Shown: positions 37,847-46,085 of the stretch, in pieces
Numbering within the stretch: position 1 is the first letter of the stretch
How the letters are laid out: each line of letters begins with the position of its first letter
DNA from: JAOUEA01 sp963821925
GTDB lineage: Bacteria > Actinomycetota > UBA4738 > HRBIN12
NCBI GenBank assembly: GCA_963821925.1
Contig: CAWGFO010000011.1
Coordinates: 1 to 64,000 of the forward strand
DNA: 64,000 nt
Direction of reading: 5' to 3'
The notes under the pieces: model-generated
Databases searched by the model: none
What the model was told of the DNA's origin: nothing
Seen by the model: the letters and a program-made list of their open reading frames with translations, nothing else
Program-made: the position numbers and the translations under genes

Positions 37847-39339
37847 TGGCGGACTACGTCGGTGCGATCGACCAAGGCACCACGAGCACGCGATTCATGA
37901 TCTTCGATCGCGGTGGCAACGTGATCGGGGTCGACCAGAAAGAGCACGAGCAGATCTACCCGAAGGCGGGATGGGTCGAGCACGACCCGATGGAGATCTG
38001 GGCCCGCACGACCGACGTGGTCAGCGGCGCCCTCGCCAAGGCGAACATCACGTCCGCCGACCTCGCCGCCGTGGGCATCACGAACCAGCGCGAGACCACG
38101 CTGGTGTGGGACCGCCACACCGGGCAACCGGTCTACAACGCCCTGGTCTGGCAGGACACGCGCCAGCAGGACATCGTCGACATGGTCGCCGACGGGAACC
38201 AGGACCGGCTCCGCGAGAAGACCGGCCTCCCGCTGGCCACCTACTTCTCGGGCACGAAGATCCGGTGGATCCTCGACAACGTCGAGGGCGTCCGGGCGCG
38301 TGCCGAGGCCGGCGACCTCCTGTTCGGCAACATCGACTCGTGGGTGATCTGGAACCTCACGGGCGGGATCGACGGCGGCGTGCACGTCACCGACGTCTCG
38401 AACGCGAGCCGCACGCTGCTGATGAACCTCGCGACCCTCGACTGGGACGACGAGCTGCTGAGCATCGTGGGCGTACCGCGTTCGATGCTGCCGACGATCA
38501 AGGCCTCGTCCGAGGTCTACGGCACCGCGAAGGGCGAGCCCCTCGCGGGCATCCCGGTCGCGGGTGACCTGGGCGACCAGCAGGCCGCGACGTTCGGGCA
38601 GGCCGCCTACGACATCGGCGACGCGAAGAACACCTACGGCACGGGCAACTTCATGCTGCTCAACACCGGCACCGAGATGGTGCCGTCCAAGAGCGGCCTG
38701 CTCACGACCGTCGGGTGGAAGCTGGGCGACCAGCCCGCGGTGTACTGCCTCGAGGGCTCGATCGCGATCACCGGCGCGTTGGTGCAGTGGCTCCGGGACA
38801 ACCTGGGCATGATCAGCACCTCGCAGGAGATCGAGACCCTGGCCGCCACGGTGGACGACAACGGCGGCATGTACTTCGTGCCGGCGTTCTCGGGCCTGTT
38901 CGCGCCGTACTGGCGCGGCGACGCCCGCGGCGCGATCGTCGGGCTGACCCGCTACGTCAACAAGGGTCACTTCGCGCGCGCCGCCCTCGAGGCGACCGCG
39001 TGGCAGACCCGCGAGGTCCTCGACGCGATGGAGGCAGACTCCGGCGTCACGCTGAAGGAGCTGAAGGTCGACGGAGGCATGGTCTACAACGAGCTGCTGA
39101 TGCAGTTCCAGGCCGACTGCCTCCAGGTCCCCGTGATCCGGCCGAAGGTGGCCGAGACCACCGCGCTCGGCGCCGCCTACGCGGCGGGGCTCGCGGTCGG
39201 CTTCTGGAGCTCCTACGACGACCTGCGCCAGAACTGGGGCAAGGACGCCGAGTGGACGCCGAAGATGAGCGCCGACGAGATCGAGGCCGAGTACGCCCAG
39301 TGGAAGAAGGCCGTGACCAAGACCTTCGATTGGGTGTAG
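37846..39339 (+). CDS. glpK: Glycerol kinase
   Basis: 497 residues, normal length for FGGY-family glycerol kinase. N-terminal ATP-site motif YVGAIDQGTTSTRFMIFD; GITNQRETTLVWDRHTGQPV; LVWQDTRQQDI; SGTKIRWILDN; LFGNIDSWVIWNLTGG; the FGGY signatures GTGNFMLLNTGTE and LKELKVDGGMVYNELLMQFQ. It phosphorylates glycerol to sn-glycerol-3-phosphate with ATP, trapping what GlpF lets in. GGAGG lies before the ATG, which overlaps the dhaL stop. The product feeds the GlpA protein encoded downstream. Confidence 0.96.
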   Translation: MADYVGAIDQGTTSTRFMIFDRGGNVIGVDQKEHEQIYPKAGWVEHDPMEIWARTTDVVSGALAKANITSADLAAVGITNQRETTLVWDRHTGQPVYNALVWQDTRQQDIVDMVADGNQDRLREKTGLPLATYFSGTKIRWILDNVEGVRARAEAGDLLFGNIDSWVIWNLTGGIDGGVHVTDVSNASRTLLMNLATLDWDDELLSIVGVPRSMLPTIKASSEVYGTAKGEPLAGIPVAGDLGDQQAATFGQAAYDIGDAKNTYGTGNFMLLNTGTEMVPSKSGLLTTVGWKLGDQPAVYCLEGSIAITGALVQWLRDNLGMISTSQEIETLAATVDDNGGMYFVPAFSGLFAPYWRGDARGAIVGLTRYVNKGHFARAALEATAWQTREVLDAMEADSGVTLKELKVDGGMVYNELLMQFQADCLQVPVIRPKVAETTALGAAYAAGLAVGFWSSYDDLRQNWGKDAEWTPKMSADEIEAEYAQWKKAVTKTFDWV

Positions 39340-39349
39340 AGCGTGAGCA

Positions 39350-39377
39350 CGGCGGGCGCCCACTCGGGCGCCCGCCG
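39350..39377 (+). terminator. Strong 12-bp hairpin after glpK
   Basis: CGGCGGGCGCCC, loop ACTC, GGGCGCCCGCCG: a perfect 12-bp GC stem 10 bases after the glpK stop and 21 bases before the small repeat ORF. There is no T-run. It may stop a fraction of transcripts or block 3' exonucleases. Confidence 0.6.
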
Positions 39378-39398
39378 GCTCCACCAGGAGGAGCCGCG

Positions 39399-39625
39399 AT
39401 GACGCAGGAACGTGACCAAGGATCGTTCGCCGAAGGCCAGGAGGACGAGGCGGCGCACCCCGAGGACAAGAACGTGGGGACTTCGCCGAAGGCCAGGAGG
39501 ACGAGGCGGCGCACCCCGAGGACAAGAACGTCGGGGACTTCGCCGAAGGCCAGGAGGACGAGGAGGCGCACCCCGAGGACAAGAACGTGGGCGACTTCGC
39601 CGAGGGCCAGGAAGAGGAGCACTGA
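39399..39625 (+). CDS. Tiny acidic tandem-repeat protein, one frameshift
   Basis: The ATG is preceded by AGGAGGAG, an excellent ribosome binding site. If one missing base near 39478 is restored, the protein is 75 residues: a short head (MTQERDQG) and near-identical repeats of 19 residues (57 bases) with the unit GDFAEGQEDEAAHPEDKNV, the last one shortened (DFAEGQEEEH). It is very acidic, without Cys, aromatic-poor, and likely disordered. The three DNA repeats match almost perfectly, so slippage in either the genome or the reads explains the shift. It sits between glpK and glpA and is bracketed by two strong hairpins. I do not recognise the family; no function can be assigned. Confidence 0.65.
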
Positions 39626-39638
39626 GGCGCGAGGGGCC

Positions 39639-39661
39639 GCCGGGCCCGCTCAGGGCCCGGC
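39639..39661 (+). terminator. Strong 9-bp hairpin after the tandem-repeat ORF
   Basis: GCCGGGCCC, loop GCTCA, GGGCCCGGC: a perfect 9-bp stem 13 bases after the ORF stop. With the hairpin at 39350 it isolates the small gene between glpK and glpA. It may be a partial terminator. Confidence 0.6.
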
Positions 39662-39693
39662 ACACCCCGTGAGCTCCGTGCGAGGATGAACCC

Positions 39694-40890
39694 ATGGAGC
39701 GATCGAGCCCTCCCTCGGCACACGTCCTGATCATCGGCGGCGGCGGGACGGGCGGCGCGCTCGCCCACGACCTGGCGCTGCGCGGCGTCAAGGTGACGCT
39801 CGTCGAGCGCGGCGAGCTGACCTCCGGGACCACCGGCCGCCACCACGGCCTGCTGCACAGCGGCGGACGCTACGCCGTGAACGACCAGGAATCCGCGATC
39901 GAGTGCATCGAGGAGAACCGGATCCTCCGCACGATCGCGCCCGGGTCGTTCGAGGAGAACGACGGGCTCTTCGTCGCGGTCACCGACGAGGACATGGAGT
40001 ACCTGCCCGCGTTCCTCGAGGGCTGCGCCGCGACGGGGATCCCCGCGCAGCAGCTCACGCCCGAGGAGACCCTGCGCCTCGAGCCCAACCTGAACCCCGA
40101 GCTGAAGGCCGCCGTGCGGGTGCCCGACGCCACGATGGACGCGATGCGGATGCCGCTCCGCTTCTTCGCGACCGCGAAGAAGAACGGCGCCGAGATCTTG
40201 AACTACGTGGACGTGACGGGCCTGATCGTGCAGCAGGGCACGGTGACCGGCGCCGCGGTGCGCGATCTCGTGACGGGCCGCGATGCGCAGATCGACGCCG
40301 ACATCGTCGTGAACGCGACCGGCCCGTGGTCGGAGCAGGTCGCGCAGATGGCCGGCGTCGACGTGCCGATCCAGCCGTCGCCCGGTGTGATGCTCGCCGT
40401 GCGCGGCCGGCTCTGCAACATGGTGATGAACCGGCTCCACAAGTCGGGCGACGGCGACATCATCGTGCCGCAGCGCGCGCTCTCCGTGGTCGGCACGAGC
40501 TCGTGGAAGGTGGAGGATCCCGACGACCTGACCGTTCCCGAGGACCACGTGCAGCGGATGATCGAGGAGGGATCGAAGCTGATCCCCGCCGTGCGGCAGG
40601 CGACCTTCCGCGCGGCGTGGTCGGCCGCCCGCCCGCTGATCGGGACGAAGGAAGAGGCCGACTCGGGCCGCGAGCTCTCGCGGACCTTCAAGACGATCGA
40701 CCACGCCGTGGAAGACGGCGTCGAGGGCTTCGTCACGATCACCGGCGGGAAGGGCACGACGCTCCGCGGCATGGCCGAGCTGTGCGCCGACGTCGTCTGC
40801 GGCAAGCTCGGGATCGAGGAAGCCTGCCGCACGCGCGAGACCGTGCTGCTCCCCCACGACGAGGCGTTCACCCGGGGAGCGGTGGCATGA
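39694..40890 (+). CDS. glpA: GlpA-type FAD-dependent glycerol-3-phosphate dehydrogenase
   Basis: 398 residues. The FAD site is VLIIGGGGTGGALAHDLALR; the stretch TTGRHHGLLHSGGRYAV is a GlpA hallmark, followed by ECIEENRILRTIAPGSFEEN, VNATGPWSEQVAQMAG and ITGGKGTTLRGMAE near the C-terminus. It should oxidise sn-glycerol-3-phosphate to dihydroxyacetone phosphate. The C-terminal BFD-type 2Fe-2S domain of E. coli GlpA is missing, and no glpB or glpC follows. Instead the stop overlaps (ATGA) an Sdh-type iron-sulfur subunit gene followed by two membrane subunits, so electrons probably go through these to quinone. Confidence 0.9.
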   Translation: MERSSPPSAHVLIIGGGGTGGALAHDLALRGVKVTLVERGELTSGTTGRHHGLLHSGGRYAVNDQESAIECIEENRILRTIAPGSFEENDGLFVAVTDEDMEYLPAFLEGCAATGIPAQQLTPEETLRLEPNLNPELKAAVRVPDATMDAMRMPLRFFATAKKNGAEILNYVDVTGLIVQQGTVTGAAVRDLVTGRDAQIDADIVVNATGPWSEQVAQMAGVDVPIQPSPGVMLAVRGRLCNMVMNRLHKSGDGDIIVPQRALSVVGTSSWKVEDPDDLTVPEDHVQRMIEEGSKLIPAVRQATFRAAWSAARPLIGTKEEADSGRELSRTFKTIDHAVEDGVEGFVTITGGKGTTLRGMAELCADVVCGKLGIEEACRTRETVLLPHDEAFTRGAVA

Positions 40891-41606
40891 GCGCCGAGAC
40901 GCAGACCACGCGCCGGGTCCGCGTGTTCCGGTTCAAGCGGGGCGACGACGAACACCGCTACGACGAGTTCGACGTCCCGGTGACCGAGCGCAGCACCGTG
41001 CTCGACGCGCTCCGCTGGATCCAGCTGCACCACGACCCCTCGCTCGCGCTCCGGCACTCGTGCTTCCACGCCTCGTGCGGCACCTGCGGCGTGCGCGTGA
41101 ACGGCCGCGAGGGGCTCGGGTGCGTCACCGCGCTCTCCGACGTCTCGGGCGACACCGTGACGGTCGAGCCGCTCGCGAACCTCCCCGTCCTGAACGACGT
41201 GGTGTCCGACGTGACGCCGTTCATGGAGCGGTTCCCCGCGCCCCACCCGTACGTCCGCCGCAGCGAGTTCATGACCGGGGCCGACACGCCCGACGACGTC
41301 GACGCGTACGGCCGTTTCGAGGACTGCATCGAGTGCGGGATCTGCCTGTCCGCGTGCCCGGTCGCGGCCACCGACGACACGTACGTGGGCCCGGCCGCGC
41401 TCGCCTACGCGCAACGGATGCTCGAGGAGGCGCGCGGCGCCGACCGCGAGGCGCTCCTGGACTGGGCCGACAGCGAGCACGGCGCCTGGCGGTGCCACGC
41501 GTCGTTCGAGTGCACCGAGGCCTGCCCGTCGGACGTCCGCCCGGCACAGCGGATCATGCTGCTCCGCAAGGAGCTCGGGAGCCGCAAGAAGGAGGTGTCG
41601 TCGTGA
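40887..41606 (+). CDS. Succinate dehydrogenase/fumarate reductase-type iron-sulfur subunit (SdhB-like)
   Basis: 239 residues. The N-terminal 2Fe-2S ferredoxin part has RHSCFHASCGTCGVRVNG and GLGC. The C-terminal part has CIECGICLSACPVAATD and WRCHASFECTEACPSDV, giving the Cys set for 4Fe-4S and 3Fe-4S type centres. This is the electron wire of complex II-like enzymes. There is no SdhA gene here; the flavoprotein just upstream is GlpA, with which it overlaps by 4 bases. GlpC-type CCG domains are absent. I infer that it links GlpA to the membrane subunits that follow. Confidence 0.9.
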   Translation: MSAETQTTRRVRVFRFKRGDDEHRYDEFDVPVTERSTVLDALRWIQLHHDPSLALRHSCFHASCGTCGVRVNGREGLGCVTALSDVSGDTVTVEPLANLPVLNDVVSDVTPFMERFPAPHPYVRRSEFMTGADTPDDVDAYGRFEDCIECGICLSACPVAATDDTYVGPAALAYAQRMLEEARGADREALLDWADSEHGAWRCHASFECTEACPSDVRPAQRIMLLRKELGSRKKEVSS

Positions 41607-42053
41607 GCGTGCGGCGAGGGGCGGAGCCCGGGGTCGAGGACATCCGCTCGGCCCGCGAGGACGTCGGTCCGATCCCGCGCAAGGGCGTCGGGCCGGTGGC
41701 CTGGTTCGACATCCGCAAGCGCGGGCTCGGGCAGTTCGCCTTCTCCCTGAACCGGATCACGGGGCTGGGGCTCGTCTTCTACCTCTACCTGCACCTCGCG
41801 GTGCTCTCGATGCTCTTCCTGGGCGAGGAGGCCTGGGACGACTTCCTGGGGCTCGCCACCACGAAGCTCTTCCTGCTGCTGGACGTGCTGCTGATCTTCG
41901 GGCTGCTCGCGCACGGCCTGAACGGCCTGCGGCTCGCGCTGATCGGGAGCGGCCGCGGGCATCGACCACCAGAAGGCGCTCTACCGCTCCTGCCAGGTGA
42001 TCGGCACGATCCTGCTGCTCGGCGCGGCCCTCCACATCCTGGGAGGCGAGTGA
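41603..42053 (+). CDS. SdhC-like membrane cytochrome b subunit, one frameshift
   Basis: The GTG at 41603 overlaps the upstream stop (GTGA). The protein starts with a soluble lead, then FAFSLNRITGLGLVFYLYLH, LFLLLDVLLIFGLLAHGLNG and LR, containing the SdhC-type HGLNGLR heme-ligand motif. One extra base near 41950 breaks the frame; restoring it gives GIDHQKALYRSCQVIGTILL and a third helix ending LHILGGE at 42053. About 149 residues in total. It anchors the iron-sulfur subunit and offers a heme b and quinone site together with the next protein. Confidence 0.8.
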
Positions 42054-42439
42054 TGGCCGCCCGGACGACCGACGCGACGACATCGGCGCCCGCCGGCCGG
42101 TCGCGCACGTGGCTGTGGACCGCCGGCACCGGCGTCGCCCTGCTCGTGCTCGTGACGATCCACATGGTGGCCCACCACTTCGTCGTCGAGCGGATGGGCG
42201 GCCTGCGCACCTACCAGGACGTGCTGGACTACGTCGCGAACCCCGTGATGTTCGTGATCGAGTGCGTGTTCCTGGTGGTGGTCACGATCCACTCGATGCT
42301 GGGCCTGCGGTCGGTGCTGTTCGACTTCGGCCTCTCGGTTAGGACGAAGCACCTCATCGATCGCGGGCTCGTCGTCCTCGGCGTGCTGACCGTCGCGTAC
42401 GGCTTCCTGCTGATCGGCGTACTGGCCTCGAGGGCCTAG
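42053..42439 (+). CDS. SdhD-like membrane anchor subunit
   Basis: 128 residues with three membrane helices. His residues stand in VTIHMVAHHFVVE and in VVTIHSMLGLRSVLFDFG, the latter matching the SdhD pattern of heme ligand followed by GLR and an acidic residue. The ATG overlaps the SdhC-like stop (TGATG), indicating coupled translation. With the previous two proteins it completes a complex II-like membrane arm, here coupled to GlpA rather than SdhA by gene order. Confidence 0.85.
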   Translation: MAARTTDATTSAPAGRSRTWLWTAGTGVALLVLVTIHMVAHHFVVERMGGLRTYQDVLDYVANPVMFVIECVFLVVVTIHSMLGLRSVLFDFGLSVRTKHLIDRGLVVLGVLTVAYGFLLIGVLASRA

Positions 42440-42448
42440 GAGCCTCCC

Positions 42449-44917
42449 GTGGTCGGCATCGTGATCGTCTCCCACAGCTACCGCATCGCCGAAGGCGTCG
42501 CCGAGCTCGCGCGCGAGATGGGCGGGCCCGACGTCCGGCTCGAGACCGCGGGCGGGCTCGACACGCCGGACCATCCGATCGGGACCGACGCCGTGCTCGT
42601 GATGCAGGCCGTCGACCGCGCGTGGTCCGACGACGGCGTGCTCGTCCTGATGGACCTCGGGAGCGCCGTGCTCTCCGCCGAGATGGCCCTCGACCTGATG
42701 CCCGAGGAACAGCGCGCGCACGTGCTGCTGTGCGAGGCGCCGCTCGTCGAGGGCGCCGTGGCCGCCGCCGTCACCGCGAAGATGGGCGGCACGCTCGAGG
42801 CCGTGGCCGCCGAGGCCCGCGGCGGCCTCGCCGGGAAGATCGCGCACCTCGGCGCGCCGGTGCCGGAGGCGCCCGCGCCCGACGGGGTCGGGGAGGGCGC
42901 CGTCACCCTGCGCCTCACGATCCGGAACCCCCACGGGCTGCACGCGCGGCCCGCGGCGCGGTTCGTGCAGACGGCCTCGGGCTTCGACGCGAAGATCGAG
43001 GTGCGGAACCTCACGAGCGGGCGCGGACCGGCCGACGCCGCCAGCCTGAACGCCGTGGCGACGCTCGGGGCGGCGGCCGGCCACGAGATCGAGGTCGCCG
43101 CGGGCGGGCCGCAGGCGGCCGAGGCGATCGCCGCGCTCAGGGCGCTCGCGGCGCGGGACTTCGACGAGGCGGCCGAGGCGCCGGGGGCCCGGGTGCGCCG
43201 GAGGCCCGACGCCGCTGCCGGCACCGCGGCACCGCCCCCCGAGGGCGTCGTGCGCGGGTTCGCCGCCTCGCCCGGCATCGCGATCGGGGCGGTGCGGCGC
43301 TGCCACGTCCCGTCGCTCGAGATCGACCGCGACGACGCCACGGACCCCGATGCCGAGGCCGCGGCGCTCGACGCGGCGATCGCCGACACGGTCGACGCCG
43401 TGCGGCGCCAGCGCGAGGCCGTGGCCGCGCGCGCGGGCGAGACCGAGGCCGGGATCTTCGACGCGCACCTGCTGTTCCTGCGGGACGAGGCCCTCCTGGC
43501 GCCGGCGCGGCGCGCGATCCACGCGGACGGCCGCTCGGCCGCGCGCGCCTGGCGCGACGCGATCGACCGCACCGCGGCCGCATGGGACGGCCTCGAGGAC
43601 GAGTACCTGCGCGCGCGGGCCGACGACCTGCGGAGCGTGGGCTCGCAGGTGCTCGCGCGCCTGCTCGGCGTCCCGCCGCCCCACCCGCGGATCGAGGAGG
43701 CCGGCGTGCTCGTGGCGGCCGACCTCACGCCCGCCGACACCGCCGGGCTCGACCCCGCCCTGGTGCGGGGGATCGCGACCGCACGCGGCGGGCCCACGTC
43801 GCACGCCGCGGTGCTCGCGCGCGCGCTCGGGATCCCCGCGGTCGTCGGGCTGGGCGACGCCGCGCTCGACCTCGACGAGGGGTCGACCGTGGCGGTGGAC
43901 GGGCGCGTGGGCGACCTGTACGTCGACCCCTCCCCGGACGACGTGGCGCGGCTCGAGGCCGAGGCGGCCGCCCTCGCGGCGGCGCGCGCGGCGGCGAGCG
44001 CGGGCGCGCGCGGCCCCGCGGTCACGCGCGACGGCGTCACGGTGGAGGTCGCCGCGAACGTGGGCGGGCCCGCGGAGGTCCCCGCCGCGGTGGAGGCCGG
44101 CGCCGACGGGATCGGGCTCTTCCGCACGGAGTTCCTCTTCATGGGGCGCGACCGGATGCCCGACGAGGACGAGCAGGAGGCGGCGTACCGCGCGGCCGCC
44201 GAGGCCCTCGACGGCCGCCCCCTGCTGATCCGGACGCTCGACGCCGGCGCCGACAAGCCGCTCCCCTACCTCGGCCAGCCCCACGAGGAGAACCCGTTCC
44301 TGGGCGTGCGCGGCGTGCGGCTCGGCCTCGCGCGACCCGAGATCCTCGAGGCGCAGCTCCGCGCGATCTGGCGGGTGGCCGCCGACCATCGGGTGCGCGT
44401 GATGTTCCCGATGGTGACGACGCTCGGCGAGCTCCGCGCGGCGCGCGCCGTGCTCGAGCGGGCGGGCGCGGGCAGCGAGGTCCCGCTCGAGGTCGGGATC
44501 ATGATCGAGGTGCCGGCGGCCGCGCTCACCGCGAGCGCGCTGGCGGCCGAGGTCGACTTCTTCTCGATCGGCACGAACGACCTGACGCAGTACACGCTGG
44601 CCGCCGACCGGGGGAACGAGCACGTGGCGTCGCTCACGGACGCCCTGCATCCCGGGGTGCTCGCGCTGATCCGCGCCACCGTCGAGGGCGCCGAGGCCCA
44701 CGGCCGGTGGGTGGGCGTCTGCGGCGAGCTCGCCGGCGACGCGCTCGCGACGCCGCTGCTGCTCGGGCTCGGGGTGCGCGAGCTCTCGATGAGCGCCCCC
44801 GCGATCGCCGGCGTGAAGCAGGCGGTGCGCGCCACCGACGCCGGCGAGGCGGCCGCGCTCGCCGGCCGCGCGCAGGCCTGCGCGGGCGCGGACGAGGTAC
44901 GAGCCCTTCTGGGTTAG
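42449..44917 (+). CDS. dhaM: DhaM-HPr-Enzyme I fusion: PEP-dependent phosphoryl donor for dihydroxyacetone kinase
   Basis: 822 residues with three parts in order. Residues 1-130 form an EIIA-mannose-like DhaM domain with active His9 in IVIVSHSYRIAEG. Residues about 150-235 are HPr, with active His165 in NPHGLHARPAARF. Residues about 265-822 are Enzyme I: HHP-type swivelling domain with His452 in ARGGPTSHAAVLARALGIPA, then the PEP-binding barrel with GLFRTEFLFMGRD, FFSIGTNDLTQYTLAADRGN and the Cys in VGVCGELAGD. The chain carries phosphate from PEP to HPr to DhaM to DhaL-ADP without any other PTS protein. GTG start 9 bases after the SdhD-like gene. An extremely GC-rich gene, last in the operon. 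Confidence 0.94.
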   Translation: MVGIVIVSHSYRIAEGVAELAREMGGPDVRLETAGGLDTPDHPIGTDAVLVMQAVDRAWSDDGVLVLMDLGSAVLSAEMALDLMPEEQRAHVLLCEAPLVEGAVAAAVTAKMGGTLEAVAAEARGGLAGKIAHLGAPVPEAPAPDGVGEGAVTLRLTIRNPHGLHARPAARFVQTASGFDAKIEVRNLTSGRGPADAASLNAVATLGAAAGHEIEVAAGGPQAAEAIAALRALAARDFDEAAEAPGARVRRRPDAAAGTAAPPPEGVVRGFAASPGIAIGAVRRCHVPSLEIDRDDATDPDAEAAALDAAIADTVDAVRRQREAVAARAGETEAGIFDAHLLFLRDEALLAPARRAIHADGRSAARAWRDAIDRTAAAWDGLEDEYLRARADDLRSVGSQVLARLLGVPPPHPRIEEAGVLVAADLTPADTAGLDPALVRGIATARGGPTSHAAVLARALGIPAVVGLGDAALDLDEGSTVAVDGRVGDLYVDPSPDDVARLEAEAAALAAARAAASAGARGPAVTRDGVTVEVAANVGGPAEVPAAVEAGADGIGLFRTEFLFMGRDRMPDEDEQEAAYRAAAEALDGRPLLIRTLDAGADKPLPYLGQPHEENPFLGVRGVRLGLARPEILEAQLRAIWRVAADHRVRVMFPMVTTLGELRAARAVLERAGAGSEVPLEVGIMIEVPAAALTASALAAEVDFFSIGTNDLTQYTLAADRGNEHVASLTDALHPGVLALIRATVEGAEAHGRWVGVCGELAGDALATPLLLGLGVRELSMSAPAIAGVKQAVRATDAGEAAALAGRAQACAGADEVRALLG

Positions 44918-44930
44918 CGACGGAGCCGAG

Positions 44931-45827
44931 TCAGGGGACGATCCTGAACTCGTACAGGCGACCGTCGTTCTCCTTCGGCACGACATCCTCAGGGGCGCCG
45001 CTGTCGGTCACGAAGAGGTGCCTGCCGGTCCCATCGCTCGCCGGTGCGATGACGACACCGGACGCCTTGATGAGCCACGGGGAACATCGATCGTCCGCAC
45101 GAGCTTCCCCGCGATAGGTCGTCTCGACCGCGTAATCCGGGCCTCCGGGGATGCGGCTGCTGACGATGAACAGGTGCTTCGTCACGGCATCGAACCAGAT
45201 GTCCTCGGTCTCGCTGAATCCGAACCGTTCCGTTCCGAAGCTCCGAACCCGATCGTCCCGCGTGTCGAATCGCCGGTCGCGCCCTCGGCTGACGAAGTAC
45301 ACACGGCAGTTGGACGCGTCCGTGACGATCAGGGTCTTCCGGTCACCTCGCCAGGCGAGCCCCTCCGGATCGTGCGACCCGAATCGGCCGGTGTGCAGGA
45401 GCGTCCGTTCCGTGTCGTCGTTCGTCCCGAGGAGGCCGTCCCGCCCGGCCCGAACCGCGTAGACGGCCTTGGCATCGTCGTCCACCACGTAGAGGACGTG
45501 CTTCCGTCCGTTCCAGGCCAGGTCCTCAGGTTCCCGCGTGATGCTCGCGAGCTTGCGCGCTGCGATGAGACCACCGTTTCGTCGGCTGACGAAGAGGTTC
45601 CGTCGCCTCCACACCACACCCTCGTCAACCTCGGCATCCGAGATCAGGAGGCGTCCCGTCCGCTCGTCGAACGAGAGCCCGGTGGGATCGGGGCTGGGTG
45701 TGCGCCAGCGAGACAGCCGCGTGACGCGGACGACCTCGGCGGTCGCCGCGGTGGCCACGTTCGATGCCGACAGGATCATGCCGACGACCAGCCCGCCGCA
45801 TACGATCGCTCGCCTTCCCTTGAACAT
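44931..45827 (-). CDS. Exported beta-propeller protein of unknown function
   Basis: 298 residues with a signal peptide (MFKGRRAIVCGGLVVGMIL, cleavage near ATAATA). Repeating blade-like segments include PDPTGLSFDERTGRLLISD, EPEDLAWNGRKHVLYVVDDD, RDGLLGTNDDTERTLLH, DPEGLAWRGDRKTLIVTD and TEDIWFDAVTKHLFIVS, with Asp-rich turns that may bind calcium. It closely resembles the N-terminal domain of the large protein at 18.0-21.65 kb, but lacks Ig and FG-GAP parts. Folds of this kind occur in SdiA-regulated and phytase-like proteins; no catalytic residues can be named. It converges with the dhaM fusion and is divergent from the response regulators. Confidence 0.75.
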   Translation of the reverse strand: MFKGRRAIVCGGLVVGMILSASNVATAATAEVVRVTRLSRWRTPSPDPTGLSFDERTGRLLISDAEVDEGVVWRRRNLFVSRRNGGLIAARKLASITREPEDLAWNGRKHVLYVVDDDAKAVYAVRAGRDGLLGTNDDTERTLLHTGRFGSHDPEGLAWRGDRKTLIVTDASNCRVYFVSRGRDRRFDTRDDRVRSFGTERFGFSETEDIWFDAVTKHLFIVSSRIPGGPDYAVETTYRGEARADDRCSPWLIKASGVVIAPASDGTGRHLFVTDSGAPEDVVPKENDGRLYEFRIVP

Positions 45828-46085
45828 CGCACCTCACTCTCCGGTCCCGTGCGCAGCAACGCTACCGCCCGGATCGGTCGTCGCCGTCATCCAGTTGCGT
45901 TAGGCATCATGACGAGGCTTACGTGTGGGAACCCCTAACTAGGCCGAACGACCTAAGACCATCGGCTATTGCGCCAGAATCTGTAGGTATGAGAGCCTAC
46001 GCCGTATGTACTCTCACTATCCCCCGATCGGCGTAGTCCACATGCCGCCGACCCGCCCCAGCCCGCCCCCGGAAGGGGTTGCACC
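45828..46085. promoter_or_regulatory. Divergent intergenic region
   Basis: 258 bases between the exported propeller gene (minus) and the first response regulator (plus). It is less GC-rich than its surroundings. GTAGG and CCTAC form a small inverted repeat near 45988-46005. GGAAGGGG precedes the ATG at 46086. No firm -10/-35 pair was assigned. Confidence 0.35.

Noticed and set aside
37840..40857. Open frame of about 1000 codons on the minus strand over glpK and glpA
   Set aside because: Antisense shadow caused by GC bias at third codon positions; glpK and glpA on the + strand have complete family motifs.
41981..44986. Open frame of about 1000 codons on the minus strand over the DhaM-HPr-EI fusion
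   Set aside because: Same effect in an extremely GC-rich gene; the + strand protein has all catalytic residues.
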